Positions 26,526 through 34,749 of a DNA stretch of 64,000 bases are shown in pieces. The stretch spans positions 1,488,001 through 1,552,000 of the forward strand of contig NZ_CP034689.1 of assembly GCF_003994415.1 (NCBI RefSeq), written 5' to 3'. Each line of letters starts with the position of its first letter. Within the stretch, counting starts at the first letter, position 1. The stretch comes from Achromobacter spanius (GTDB lineage Bacteria; Pseudomonadota; Gammaproteobacteria; Burkholderiales; Burkholderiaceae_B). The translations under genes and the position numbers were made by a program. The notes beneath the pieces are model-generated. The model was not told the DNA's origin and ran no database searches. It saw only the letters and a list, made by a program, of their open reading frames with translations.

Positions 26526-29500
26526 TTACTTCAAGGCACGCAGCACGGCGCGGACGGCGTCAGAGCGGGCGGCGATTTGCGCTGCCTTGATCTCAACCCG
26601 CAATTTATCCTGTCCGGCCAGTTTGATGTTGCGTTGGCGCTGGACCAGTTCGATGATGCGCGCGGGGTCGACGCTGGTCTTGGGGCCGAACTGGATCAGC
26701 GCCTGGGTTTCGCTGGCGTCGATCTTGACGATGCCCAGCGGCTGCGCGGCCAGGCGCAGACGGTGCGTGGTCAAAAGCGTTTGCGCGGCTTCGGGCAGCT
26801 TGCCGAAGCGGTCGATCAGTTCTTCCTGGATGCGGATCAGGTCGTCTTCGTCGGCGGCGTGCGCCAGGCGCTTGTAGATGCCCAGGCGCGCGTGCACGTC
26901 GGCGCAGTAGTCGGACGGCAGCAGGGCCGGCGCATGCAGATTGACTTCGCAGGCCAGGTTGAAGGGCGCGTCCAGGTCCGGCTCTTCGCCCGCGCGCAGC
27001 GCGCGCACGGCTTCGTTGAGCATCTCGTTGTACATCGAGAAACCCACTTCCTGGATGTTGCCCGACTGCGAGTCGCCCAGCACTTCGCCCGTGCCGCGGA
27101 TTTCCAGATCGTGCATGGCCAGATAGAAGCCGGACCCCAGTTCCTCCATGGCCTGGATCGCTTCCAGGCGCTTCTTGGCATTGGTGGTGATGGCGTCTTC
27201 GCCAGGCGTCAGCAAATAGGCGTAGGCCTGGTGGTGCGAACGGCCCACGCGGCCGCGCAACTGGTGCAACTGCGCCAGCCCGAAGCGGTCGGCGCGGTGG
27301 ATCACGATGGTGTTGGCGCTGGGCACGTCGATGCCGGTTTCGATGATGGTGGTACACAGCAGCACGTTGTAGCGCTGCTGGTAGAAGCCCTTCATCACCT
27401 GTTCCAGCTCGCGCTCGGGCATCTGGCCGTGCGCCACCGCAATGCGCGCTTCCGGCACCAGTTCTTCCAGACGGGCGCGGCGGTTGTGGATGGTTTCCAC
27501 CTCGTTGTGCAGGAAGTAGCACTGGCCGCCGCGCTTGAGTTCGCGCAAGAGCGCTTCGCGCAGCGTGCTGCCGTCTTCGCGGCGCACGAAGGTCTTGATG
27601 GCCAGGCGCTTTTGCGGCGCGGTGGCGATGACGGAGAAATCCCGGATGCCTTCCAGCGACATGCCCAGCGTGCGCGGAATGGGGGTGGCCGTCAGTGTCA
27701 GCACGTCGACCTCGGCGCGCAGCGCTTTCAGCGCTTCTTTCTGGCGCACGCCAAAGCGGTGTTCTTCGTCGATGATGACCAGTCCCAGGCGTTTGAATTT
27801 CACGTCCTTGGACAGAATCTTGTGCGTGCCGATCACGATGTCGACCCGGCCGTCGTTGATGCCCTCGACGGCGGCGGCCACTTCCTTGGCGGAGCGGAAA
27901 CGCGACAGTTCCACCACGCGCACGGGCCAGTCGGCAAAGCGGTCAGAAAACGTTTGCGCGTGCTGTTCGGCCAGCAGCGTGGTGGGGCACAGCAGGGCGA
28001 CCTGCTTGCCGTTGGCCACGGCCAGGAAGGCGGCGCGCAAGGCCACTTCGGTCTTGCCAAAGCCCACGTCGCCGCAGACCAGCCGGTCCATCGGGCGGCC
28101 GGAGGTCATGTCGGCGATCACCGCTTCGATGGCGGCCGCCTGGTCCACGGTTTCCTCAAAGCCGAAGCCCTCGGCGAACGCCTGGTAATCGTTCAGTGGC
28201 AGGTTGAAGGCGAAACCTTCGCGCGCCGCGCGCTGCGCATACAGCGCCAGCAGCTCGGCGGCGGTGTCGCGCACTTGCTTGGCGGCCTTGCGGCGGGCCT
28301 TGTCCCACTGGCCGGAACCCAGTTGGTGCAGCGGCGCCGCGTCGGGGTCGGCGCCGCTGTAGCGGGCGATCACATGCAGTTGCGACACCGGCACGTAGAG
28401 CGTGCTGCCGTTGGCGTATTCAAGATGGAGGAACTCCATCTCGCCTTCGCCCATGTCCATGTTGACCAGGCCGTGGTAGCGGCCGATGCCGTGCTGCGCG
28501 TGAACGACGGGGTCGCCGGCGCGCAGTTCGGACAGGTCGCGCACCATGGCTTCGACGTTGCTGGCGCGTTCCTGGTCGCGCTTGCCACGGCGGCCCGTGT
28601 TGGCGTGGCCCGGGTACAGGTCGTTTTCGGTCAGGAAGGCCAGGTTGGCCTGGGGCAGGCCGAAGCCCGTGGCCAGCGGCGCGGCGACGATGCCGAAGTT
28701 GGCGTCAGACGCCAGGAAGGCTTCGATCGTGTCGGGCTGCGCGTCTGGCGTGACGCCGAATTCGTTCAGCATCTGCACCAGGGTCTCGCGCCGGCCGGCG
28801 GAGTCGGCGCACAGCAGCACGCGGGTCTGGCGCGTTTGGACCAAGGCGCGCAGTTTGGCGATGGGGTCGTCGGACCGGCGCGCCACGCTGACGTCGGGCA
28901 CCGCGCGGAAATCGGGATGCGGGTCGCCGGCCGTCAAGGACAGGCGGCGGAATTCCTTAAGCCGCGTGTACAGCGTTTCGTTATCCAGGAACAACGCCGA
29001 GGGCGGCAGCACGGGGCGCTCGCGGTCGCTCTTCAGGAAGTTGTAGCGGCTGGAGGTGTCTTGATTGAAGCGCTGGATGGCGTCGTCGATATCGCCGATG
29101 GTGACGGTGACCGTGCCCGTGGTCAGGTAATCGAACAGCGTGGCGGTTTCTTCGAAGAACAGCGGCAGGTAGTACTCGACGCCCGCGAACGGGATGCCGT
29201 TGCCGATATCTTTATAGGGTAGGGCGCGGGATGGATCGCCCTCGAATATTTCGCGAAAGCGCGCGCGGAAACGGGTGCGCGAGTCTTCGTCCATGGGGAA
29301 CTCGCGGCCGGGCAGCAACTGCACTTCGCGCACGGGGTACAGGCTGCGCTGCGTGTCCACGTCGAAGCTGCGGATGGTCTCGATTTCGTCGTCGAACAGG
29401 TCCAGCCGGTAGGGCACGACCGAGCCCATGGGGAACAGGTCGATCAGGCCGCCCCGCAGGCAGAATTCGCCCGGCGCGGTGACCTGGGTCACGTGGTTGT

Positions 29501-30008
29501 AGTTGGCCAGCGTCAACTGCGCGCGCAGGGCCGCTTCGTTCAGCTTGTCTTTCTGCTTGAACGAAAACGTGTAGGCGGCCAGAAACGAAGGCGGCGCCAG
29601 GCGGTACAAGGCGGTGGTGATGGGCACCGTCAGCACGTCCACCGTCTTCATCATCAGCGAATGCAGCGTGTGCAGGCGCTGGGAAATCAGATCCTGGTGC
29701 GGAGAAAAGGCGTCGTAGGGCAGCGTTTCCCAGTCGGGCAACTGGCTGACCCGCAAGTCCGGCGCGAATAGCTGGATTTCTTCGGCCAGCCGCTGGGCTT
29801 CTACCGGTTCGGCGGTCAGGATGACCACGGGCACGGACGCCTGACGCGCCAGGTCCGCCAGCAGCCAGGCGTCTCCCGAGCCGGGCGGCCGGGGCTGCGC
29901 ATAGCGCGCGCCGATTTTCAGCGCGGACAAAGTGGAGGCGGTCGCGGGGACGGGCGGCGCGGCGGTGGCGGGGGATGTGGGGGTGGGCATCAGGGTGGAA
30001 GCAGGCAT
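26526..30008 (-). CDS. mfd: Transcription-repair coupling factor Mfd
   Basis: About 1160 residues. UvrB-homology module first (LPDWETLPYDAFSPHQDLIS), then the RNA-polymerase-interaction domain (AGDPVVHAQHGIGRYHGL, a CarD-like motif), then a RecG-like translocase with Walker A GDVGFGKTEVA, Walker B DEEHRFG and TATPIPRTLGMS, and the C-terminal TRCF domain. Mfd displaces stalled RNA polymerase and recruits UvrA. Start chosen at the ATG encoding MPASTLMPTPTS (30008); an upstream frame extension overlaps the ispD promoter and is unlikely. A short Pro/Ala-rich N-terminal tail precedes the conserved region. Confidence 0.96.
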   Translation of the reverse strand: MPASTLMPTPTSPATAAPPVPATASTLSALKIGARYAQPRPPGSGDAWLLADLARQASVPVVILTAEPVEAQRLAEEIQLFAPDLRVSQLPDWETLPYDAFSPHQDLISQRLHTLHSLMMKTVDVLTVPITTALYRLAPPSFLAAYTFSFKQKDKLNEAALRAQLTLANYNHVTQVTAPGEFCLRGGLIDLFPMGSVVPYRLDLFDDEIETIRSFDVDTQRSLYPVREVQLLPGREFPMDEDSRTRFRARFREIFEGDPSRALPYKDIGNGIPFAGVEYYLPLFFEETATLFDYLTTGTVTVTIGDIDDAIQRFNQDTSSRYNFLKSDRERPVLPPSALFLDNETLYTRLKEFRRLSLTAGDPHPDFRAVPDVSVARRSDDPIAKLRALVQTRQTRVLLCADSAGRRETLVQMLNEFGVTPDAQPDTIEAFLASDANFGIVAAPLATGFGLPQANLAFLTENDLYPGHANTGRRGKRDQERASNVEAMVRDLSELRAGDPVVHAQHGIGRYHGLVNMDMGEGEMEFLHLEYANGSTLYVPVSQLHVIARYSGADPDAAPLHQLGSGQWDKARRKAAKQVRDTAAELLALYAQRAAREGFAFNLPLNDYQAFAEGFGFEETVDQAAAIEAVIADMTSGRPMDRLVCGDVGFGKTEVALRAAFLAVANGKQVALLCPTTLLAEQHAQTFSDRFADWPVRVVELSRFRSAKEVAAAVEGINDGRVDIVIGTHKILSKDVKFKRLGLVIIDEEHRFGVRQKEALKALRAEVDVLTLTATPIPRTLGMSLEGIRDFSVIATAPQKRLAIKTFVRREDGSTLREALLRELKRGGQCYFLHNEVETIHNRRARLEELVPEARIAVAHGQMPERELEQVMKGFYQQRYNVLLCTTIIETGIDVPSANTIVIHRADRFGLAQLHQLRGRVGRSHHQAYAYLLTPGEDAITTNAKKRLEAIQAMEELGSGFYLAMHDLEIRGTGEVLGDSQSGNIQEVGFSMYNEMLNEAVRALRAGEEPDLDAPFNLACEVNLHAPALLPSDYCADVHARLGIYKRLAHAADEDDLIRIQEELIDRFGKLPEAAQTLLTTHRLRLAAQPLGIVKIDASETQALIQFGPKTSVDPARIIELVQRQRNIKLAGQDKLRVEIKAAQIAARSDAVRAVLRALK

Positions 30009-30020
30009 CAAGCGGAAGAT

Positions 30021-30026
30021 TATAAA
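30021..30026 (+). promoter_or_regulatory. Candidate -10 element of ispD, very close to the start codon
   Basis: TATAAA (with overlapping TAAAAT at 30023-30028) ends only 11 bases before the ispD ATG. There is no Shine-Dalgarno between it and the ATG. If used, the mRNA would have almost no leader. No clear -35 is visible. Confidence 0.4.
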
Positions 30027-30037
30027 ATCACCGCACC

Positions 30038-30721
30038 ATGTCTGACTCAATCATTGCAATCGTTCCCGCCGCGGGCGTTGGCGCCCGCGCCAGCCAGCCC
30101 GGCGCAGAACCCGTGCCCAAGCAATATCGTCCATTGGCCGGACAGCCCATGCTGCGCCATGCGGTGCTTGCCTTGCTGGCCGATGATCGTGTGTCCCAGG
30201 TACGGGTGGCGGTGACGCCGGGCGATGGCTGGGTTGACGCCGCGCTGGCGGGTTTGCCGCGCACCGTGTGGCGCGCATGCGGTGGCGCGACGCGGGCCGA
30301 TACCGTGGCTGGCGCGTTGGCCGATAGCGGCGTGGCTGACGATACCTGGGTGCTGGTGCACGATGCCGCCCGGCCCGGATTGCCAGAAGGCGCGCTGCGC
30401 CGCTTGATCGACGCCTGCCTGGCGGACCCCGTGGGCGGCCTGCTGGCGTTGCCCGTGGCCGACACCGTCAAGGGCGGGCACGATCGCGTCGAGCGCACGT
30501 TGGATCGTAATGGCCTGTGGCTGGCGCAGACGCCGCAAATGTTTCGGGCCGGCGTGCTGCGCGATGCGCTGACGGCGGCCTCCGTGAATGGCGTGACCGT
30601 TACCGACGAAGCCTCCGCGCTAGAGGCGGCCGGCTACGCGCCATTGCTGGTCCCCGGCGCCTTGCGCAACTTCAAGGTGACGTGGCCGGATGATTTCGAA
30701 CTGATGGAAAAATGGCTATGA
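30038..30721 (+). CDS. ispD: 2-C-methyl-D-erythritol 4-phosphate cytidylyltransferase
   Basis: 227 residues. The nucleotide-binding N terminus IAIVPAAGVGAR and the substrate loop PKQYRPLAGQPML are typical of IspD; VHDAARPG and the C-terminal VTDEASALEAAG are conserved. It activates MEP with CTP in the non-mevalonate isoprenoid route. The frame overlaps ispF by four bases, giving the common ispD-ispF pair. It is divergent from mfd with only a 29-base gap, so their promoters must be compact or overlap. Confidence 0.96.
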   Translation: MSDSIIAIVPAAGVGARASQPGAEPVPKQYRPLAGQPMLRHAVLALLADDRVSQVRVAVTPGDGWVDAALAGLPRTVWRACGGATRADTVAGALADSGVADDTWVLVHDAARPGLPEGALRRLIDACLADPVGGLLALPVADTVKGGHDRVERTLDRNGLWLAQTPQMFRAGVLRDALTAASVNGVTVTDEASALEAAGYAPLLVPGALRNFKVTWPDDFELMEKWL

Positions 30722-31209
30722 GCATTCCTTTTCGCGTTGGGCAGGGCTTTGACGTGCATGCCTTGGTTGAAGGCCGGCCGCTGATCATCGGCGGCGTCAC
30801 GATCCCGCACACGCATGGCTTGCTGGGCCATTCCGATGCCGACGTGTTGCTGCACGCCATTACTGATGCGCTGCTGGGCGCGGCGGGCCTGGGCGACATC
30901 GGGCGGCATTTTCCGGATACCGATCCTGCTTTCAAGGGCGCGGACAGCCGCGTGCTGTTGCGCGAAGCCATGGCGCGCGTGCGCGCCGCGGGCTGGACGC
31001 CGGTCAACATCGACGCGACGCTGCATGCGCAGGCCCCCAAGATCGGCCCGCACGCGCCCGCCATGGTCAAGAATATTGCGGCCGACACCGGGCTGGCCGA
31101 AGCCGACGTGAACATCAAGGCCAAGACGAACGAAGGCCTGGGTTACCTGGGCCGCAAGGAGGGCATCGCCGCCACTGTCGTCACGCTGCTGGCCCGGACG
31201 GACGCGTGA
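30718..31209 (+). CDS. ispF: 2-C-methyl-D-erythritol 2,4-cyclodiphosphate synthase
   Basis: 163 residues. Metal ligands in GFDVHAL (Asp, His) and GHSDADVLLHAITDALLGA, and the C-terminal KTNEGLGYLGRKEGIAA, are those of IspF. It follows IspD and IspE in the MEP pathway. ATG at 30718 overlaps the ispD stop as ATGA; an ATG at 30712 would add two residues. Confidence 0.96.
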   Translation: MSIPFRVGQGFDVHALVEGRPLIIGGVTIPHTHGLLGHSDADVLLHAITDALLGAAGLGDIGRHFPDTDPAFKGADSRVLLREAMARVRAAGWTPVNIDATLHAQAPKIGPHAPAMVKNIAADTGLAEADVNIKAKTNEGLGYLGRKEGIAATVVTLLARTDA

Positions 31210-31327
31210 TCGACGCGTGATCGTGCCTGCCATTTACGTTGGCATACATCTTTAACAAATGAATAAGCGGGTCCGTATGATTCGGAATATTCTGCGCGCT
31301 ACCTAAATCTGATCATGAGAAATTCGG

Positions 31328-33439
31328 ATGCATTTACGTGGCGCAGCCCTGCTTTTCGTTCTTGGTGCAGCGTGTGCCCCGGCGCACGCCGAATTTGAAC
31401 AGCAGCTTGGGCCTCTTGCGGGCACGGTCAGGCAGCAGTTGTTGCAGGGGTGGACGGCAGGTGTGCAGGATGGCTGGTTCACCTTGCAGAACAAGGCCAC
31501 GCCCGGCAGCGAGCAAACGCTGTATGTGAATGTCGGCCCCGCGCCGGATGCCGGCCGCATCACTGACGTCAATGTGGTCGTCAGTTCGCAAAACCCCAAG
31601 GCTTCCATCGGCGTTGTCCTGAACAACCGCCCGCGCAAAAGCCTGTGCCTGCTTGAGATTTCGGCAGACAAGAATACGCAGCTCTTCTGTCTGGAAGGCC
31701 AGAACCGCCGCGATTTCGGCTCGGTGCCCAACGTGGCCAAGCTGGACGGCTCGGACCGCATCAAAGTGGTTGAAGTGCCCGGCGCCGCGCGCTTCATCGT
31801 GAATGGCCAGAAGATCGGCGACGTTGCCGATGTGCCCGCGCTGGGTGGCGACATCGGCATCATGGCGTATGACGTTGGCACGTTCGGTGTTGCGGACTTT
31901 GCCATCACCACCAATAAGGGCACCCCGCAAGCCGCGGCAAATCCGCCTGCCGGACTGCCGCCACGGACCGGACTGCCTCCTCGTGGTGGCGGCACGGGCG
32001 CCAGTCCGCAGAATACGGCACCGCCCGCCGCGCCGCCGCAGTCGGCACCGGCGCAAGGCAGCAATAATTCCGGCTTGCAGGGTGCGGGTCCGTACCCCCG
32101 TTTCGGCGGCGACACCGAGCGTATCGTCGCGGTGTACATCGGCCTGATGAAGAGCATTTTCATGCACGAATTCGGCCATGCCCTGATTGGTGAATTGGAA
32201 TTGCCGTCGACGGGCGCGGAAGAAGACGCGGTGGATATTTACGCGGCGCTGCAGATCGTGGAACCCACCATGTACCCGTCGGGCAGCAAGGACGTGGACC
32301 GCATGGCGCGCGAAGCCGCCACCTACGCCGCCTTGCAGTGGTACTACAGCGGCAAGCTTTCCGAGGGCAAGGGCCAGGCTCCCTCGGCATGGCAGGACGA
32401 GCACACCGGCGACCTGAAGCGTTTTCGCAACATGCTGTGCATCATGTATGGCGGCAACCCCGAAGTGTTTGAATCCGTGGTGCGCCAGACCGGCTTTGAA
32501 GACCGCACCAAGGCGCGTTGCACCGACGAATTCAACAAGCAGAATCGCGCCTGGCGCAAGATCCTGGCGCCTCATACCCGCGTGGGAACCTGGACGCCCG
32601 ATGGTTTGCAGCCCGCCAACGCGCCTGGCGCGCCGGTGAACGTGGTATTTGAACCGTCCACGCGCAAGATCGGCAACCTGTTCGCCAAGCACCTGTCGGA
32701 CGCCATCAGCGAAAACATCAAGCTCTTGGGCAAGACGTATGTGCTGCCGCGCCCCGTGAACGTGGTCTTCAAGGACTGCGGCAAGCTGAACGCCTGGTAC
32801 AGCCCGCGCGAAGGCTCGATCACCATGTGCTATGAGCTGATCGAGAACATCGCGGTGATGATTTCGGACATTGAAATGGGCACCGTGGGCGGCGAAGTGG
32901 TCGCCAAGGATGGTTCGGCGCCGCCGCCCCGCCAGCAATCGCCCGCGGGACAAGGGCAGGGCGCTGCCGCGCCGACGGGCGCCTTTGATGAACTGAAAGA
33001 CAGCGGTGTGCCGGCCACCACCTTGCTGTTCACGGCGCCCTACAAAGGACCGACGCCTATTCAGCATTACCGCGCCAAGGTCATCACCACCAAGGACCTG
33101 GTGCCGCTGATCACGAACAACAAGAATATTGTCATCGTCGATACCAGCGGGCTGCGCGATACGCTGCCCATCGCCTATCCGCTGGCCGACGCGGGCTCGG
33201 ACGGCAGCGTCAAGGACCACCTGCAAAGCGCGCTGGATGACTGGCTGTTGAAGAAGGCGGGCGGTAATCGCGGCGTACCCATTGTGCTGATGGGCGCCAG
33301 CATGAATGATCGATCGTCGTATAACGCAGCCTTGCGCGTGGGTACGCTGGGCTGGGATGCCTACTGGTACCGGGGCGGCATGGAGGCCTGGGTGGCCAAT
33401 GGCTTGCCGACGGCACCGGTGAAGCCCGCGCAGAACTAA
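31328..33439 (+). CDS. Secreted multidomain protein: LamG-like N-terminal domain, DUF4344 metallopeptidase, degenerate rhodanese domain
   Basis: 703 residues. A signal peptide (MHLRGAALLFVLGAACAPAHA) leads to a domain (about 25-195) with a pattern like concanavalin-type lectin domains: KSLCLLEIS, KVVEVPGAARFIVNGQKIGD and IGIMAYDVGTFGVADFAI. A Pro/Gly-rich linker (198-250) follows. HEFGH at 280-284 with a downstream EEDAVD (ligand Glu near 298) marks the DUF4344 putative zinc metallopeptidase. The C terminus (about 585-697) looks like a rhodanese (IVIVDTSG, YWYRGGMEAWVANGLP). The active-site loop there is LMGASMNDRSS at 654-664, with no cysteine, so sulfur transfer is not expected. Export to the periplasm is likely. 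The substrate is unknown, and the combination of three domains is unusual. It stands alone after ispF and is followed by its own terminator. Confidence 0.75.
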   Translation: MHLRGAALLFVLGAACAPAHAEFEQQLGPLAGTVRQQLLQGWTAGVQDGWFTLQNKATPGSEQTLYVNVGPAPDAGRITDVNVVVSSQNPKASIGVVLNNRPRKSLCLLEISADKNTQLFCLEGQNRRDFGSVPNVAKLDGSDRIKVVEVPGAARFIVNGQKIGDVADVPALGGDIGIMAYDVGTFGVADFAITTNKGTPQAAANPPAGLPPRTGLPPRGGGTGASPQNTAPPAAPPQSAPAQGSNNSGLQGAGPYPRFGGDTERIVAVYIGLMKSIFMHEFGHALIGELELPSTGAEEDAVDIYAALQIVEPTMYPSGSKDVDRMAREAATYAALQWYYSGKLSEGKGQAPSAWQDEHTGDLKRFRNMLCIMYGGNPEVFESVVRQTGFEDRTKARCTDEFNKQNRAWRKILAPHTRVGTWTPDGLQPANAPGAPVNVVFEPSTRKIGNLFAKHLSDAISENIKLLGKTYVLPRPVNVVFKDCGKLNAWYSPREGSITMCYELIENIAVMISDIEMGTVGGEVVAKDGSAPPPRQQSPAGQGQGAAAPTGAFDELKDSGVPATTLLFTAPYKGPTPIQHYRAKVITTKDLVPLITNNKNIVIVDTSGLRDTLPIAYPLADAGSDGSVKDHLQSALDDWLLKKAGGNRGVPIVLMGASMNDRSSYNAALRVGTLGWDAYWYRGGMEAWVANGLPTAPVKPAQN

Positions 33440-33474
33440 GCCTCGCGGTCCAGCGGATAGCGGCAAGCGATAAA

Positions 33475-33514
33475 AAGCCCGCCTGTTTCTATGCAGGCGG
33501 GCTTCTTCGTTTTC
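33475..33514 (+). terminator. Terminator after the DUF4344 gene
   Basis: Stem AAGCCCGCCTG / CAGGCGGGCTT (33475-33485 with 33494-33504) with an 8-base loop, then CTTCGTTTT. It may also act for the convergent ahpD transcript, as the stem is flanked by AAAAA on the other side. Confidence 0.8.
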
Positions 33515-33548
33515 AGGCCGAGTGTTCAGCCCCAGCCTTCGGACCGGC

Positions 33549-34067
33549 TTACTTGCCTTGGGCGGCCAGCGCCAGGGCGGCGGCGTTGACGACCGCGGCA
33601 ATCCGACCGGCGTCGCGCAGTTGCTCCGTCGACAGGCCGTCGTTCTTCAGGTTTTCGTAGTGCGAGGCCACGCAGAAATGGCACTTGCCAATGATCGAAG
33701 CGACCAGCGCAAACAGTTCAAAGCGCTTTTTCTCGACGCCGCCATGGGTGGCGTAGGCGTTCATGCGCAACTGGGCGGGCAGGCTCTTCAGGTTGGCGTC
33801 ACCGGTCATTTCCACATAGGGATACCAGGTGTTGTTCATGCCCATCAGCGCGGACGCGGTCAGTGCGGCGTTGGCATCGCCTTCCGACAAACCGCTTTTG
33901 AAGGCCTCGACCAGCACCGGGCTGCGAGCGGCATAAGCGGCCGACAGGGCGGCGCCCACGGCGTCTTCCGGCGCCAGGGTCGAACGGGCAATCACGGCAT
34001 CCAGATTCAGGCGGATATCCTTGGCCCAATCCGGGAGCTGTTCCTTAATGGTAGTAAGAAATTCCAT
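33549..34067 (-). CDS. ahpD: Alkyl hydroperoxidase AhpD (CMD family)
   Basis: 172 residues. The redox site GKCHFCVASH gives the Cys-x-x-Cys pair and the following catalytic histidine of AhpD-like disulfide reductases. In Mycobacterium tuberculosis, AhpD passes electrons from dihydrolipoamide to AhpC; the same role is likely here because ahpC lies just upstream and has the matching C-terminal cysteines. Full family length. No AhpF is seen nearby, which fits. Confidence 0.93.
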   Translation of the reverse strand: MEFLTTIKEQLPDWAKDIRLNLDAVIARSTLAPEDAVGAALSAAYAARSPVLVEAFKSGLSEGDANAALTASALMGMNNTWYPYVEMTGDANLKSLPAQLRMNAYATHGGVEKKRFELFALVASIIGKCHFCVASHYENLKNDGLSTEQLRDAGRIAAVVNAAALALAAQGK

Positions 34068-34109
34068 AGTTTTTACCTATAATCTAGAGCAGTGAAAGCC
34101 CAGCGAGGA

Positions 34110-34123
34110 GCCTGCAAGCAGGC
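34110..34123. other. Small hairpin between ahpC and ahpD
   Basis: GCCTGC (34110-34115) and GCAGGC (34118-34123) form a tight stem without a T tract in the 74-base ahpC-ahpD gap. It may be an mRNA-processing or stabilising element that allows more AhpC than AhpD. Weak support. Confidence 0.35.
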
Positions 34124-34141
34124 CCCGGGCCGGGCTGGAAA

Positions 34142-34690
34142 TTACAGCGTGGCGCCGCCAACCGTACGGTTGCACGGGCACAGTTCGTCGGTTTGCAGGC
34201 CGTCGAGCAGACGCAGAACTTCTTCCGGGTTACGGCCGACGTTCAGGTTGTTCACCGAAACGTGCTGGATCGTGTTGTCCGGATCAACGATGAACGTGGC
34301 GCGCAGGGCAACGCCAGCACCCTTTTCGCGGACGCCCAGTTGGTCGATCAGGGCACCGGTGGTGTCACCGAATTGGTAGTGGCCCAGCTTGTTCAGGTCC
34401 GGATGCTCACGGCGCCATGCCAGCTTGACGAATTCGTTGTCGGTGGAGCCGCCCAGCAGGACGGCGTCGCGGTCTTCGAAATCCTTGGCCAGCTTGTTGA
34501 AGCCGACGATTTCGGTCGGGCACACAAACGTGAAGTCTTTCGGGTAGAAGTAGATCACCTTCCACTTGCCGGGGAACGAGCTTTCGGTGATGTCTTCAAA
34601 CGCCGACACGCCATTTTCTTCGTGCTGGTTGAAGCCGGGCTTGACGCCGGTGACCTTGAAGGGCTCGAGTTTGTCGCCAACAGTTTTCAT
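34142..34690 (-). CDS. ahpC: Peroxiredoxin AhpC
   Basis: 182 residues. The peroxidatic Cys57 lies in FTFVCPTE, and the C terminus ends DELCPCNRTVGGATL, giving Cys171 and Cys173. This C-x-C ending resembles the three-cysteine AhpC of M. tuberculosis, which is reduced by AhpD rather than AhpF. The next gene is ahpD, supporting that electron route. Its promoter must lie in the short gap and the 3' end of the upstream kinase gene, where an inverted repeat is found. Confidence 0.95.
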   Translation of the reverse strand: MKTVGDKLEPFKVTGVKPGFNQHEENGVSAFEDITESSFPGKWKVIYFYPKDFTFVCPTEIVGFNKLAKDFEDRDAVLLGGSTDNEFVKLAWRREHPDLNKLGHYQFGDTTGALIDQLGVREKGAGVALRATFIVDPDNTIQHVSVNNLNVGRNPEEVLRLLDGLQTDELCPCNRTVGGATL

Positions 34691-34749
34691 GTTTACTCCC
34701 AGTAGTTGTTGGTGGAGATAAGGCAGTGCCTCAAACCATAAATTCTACG

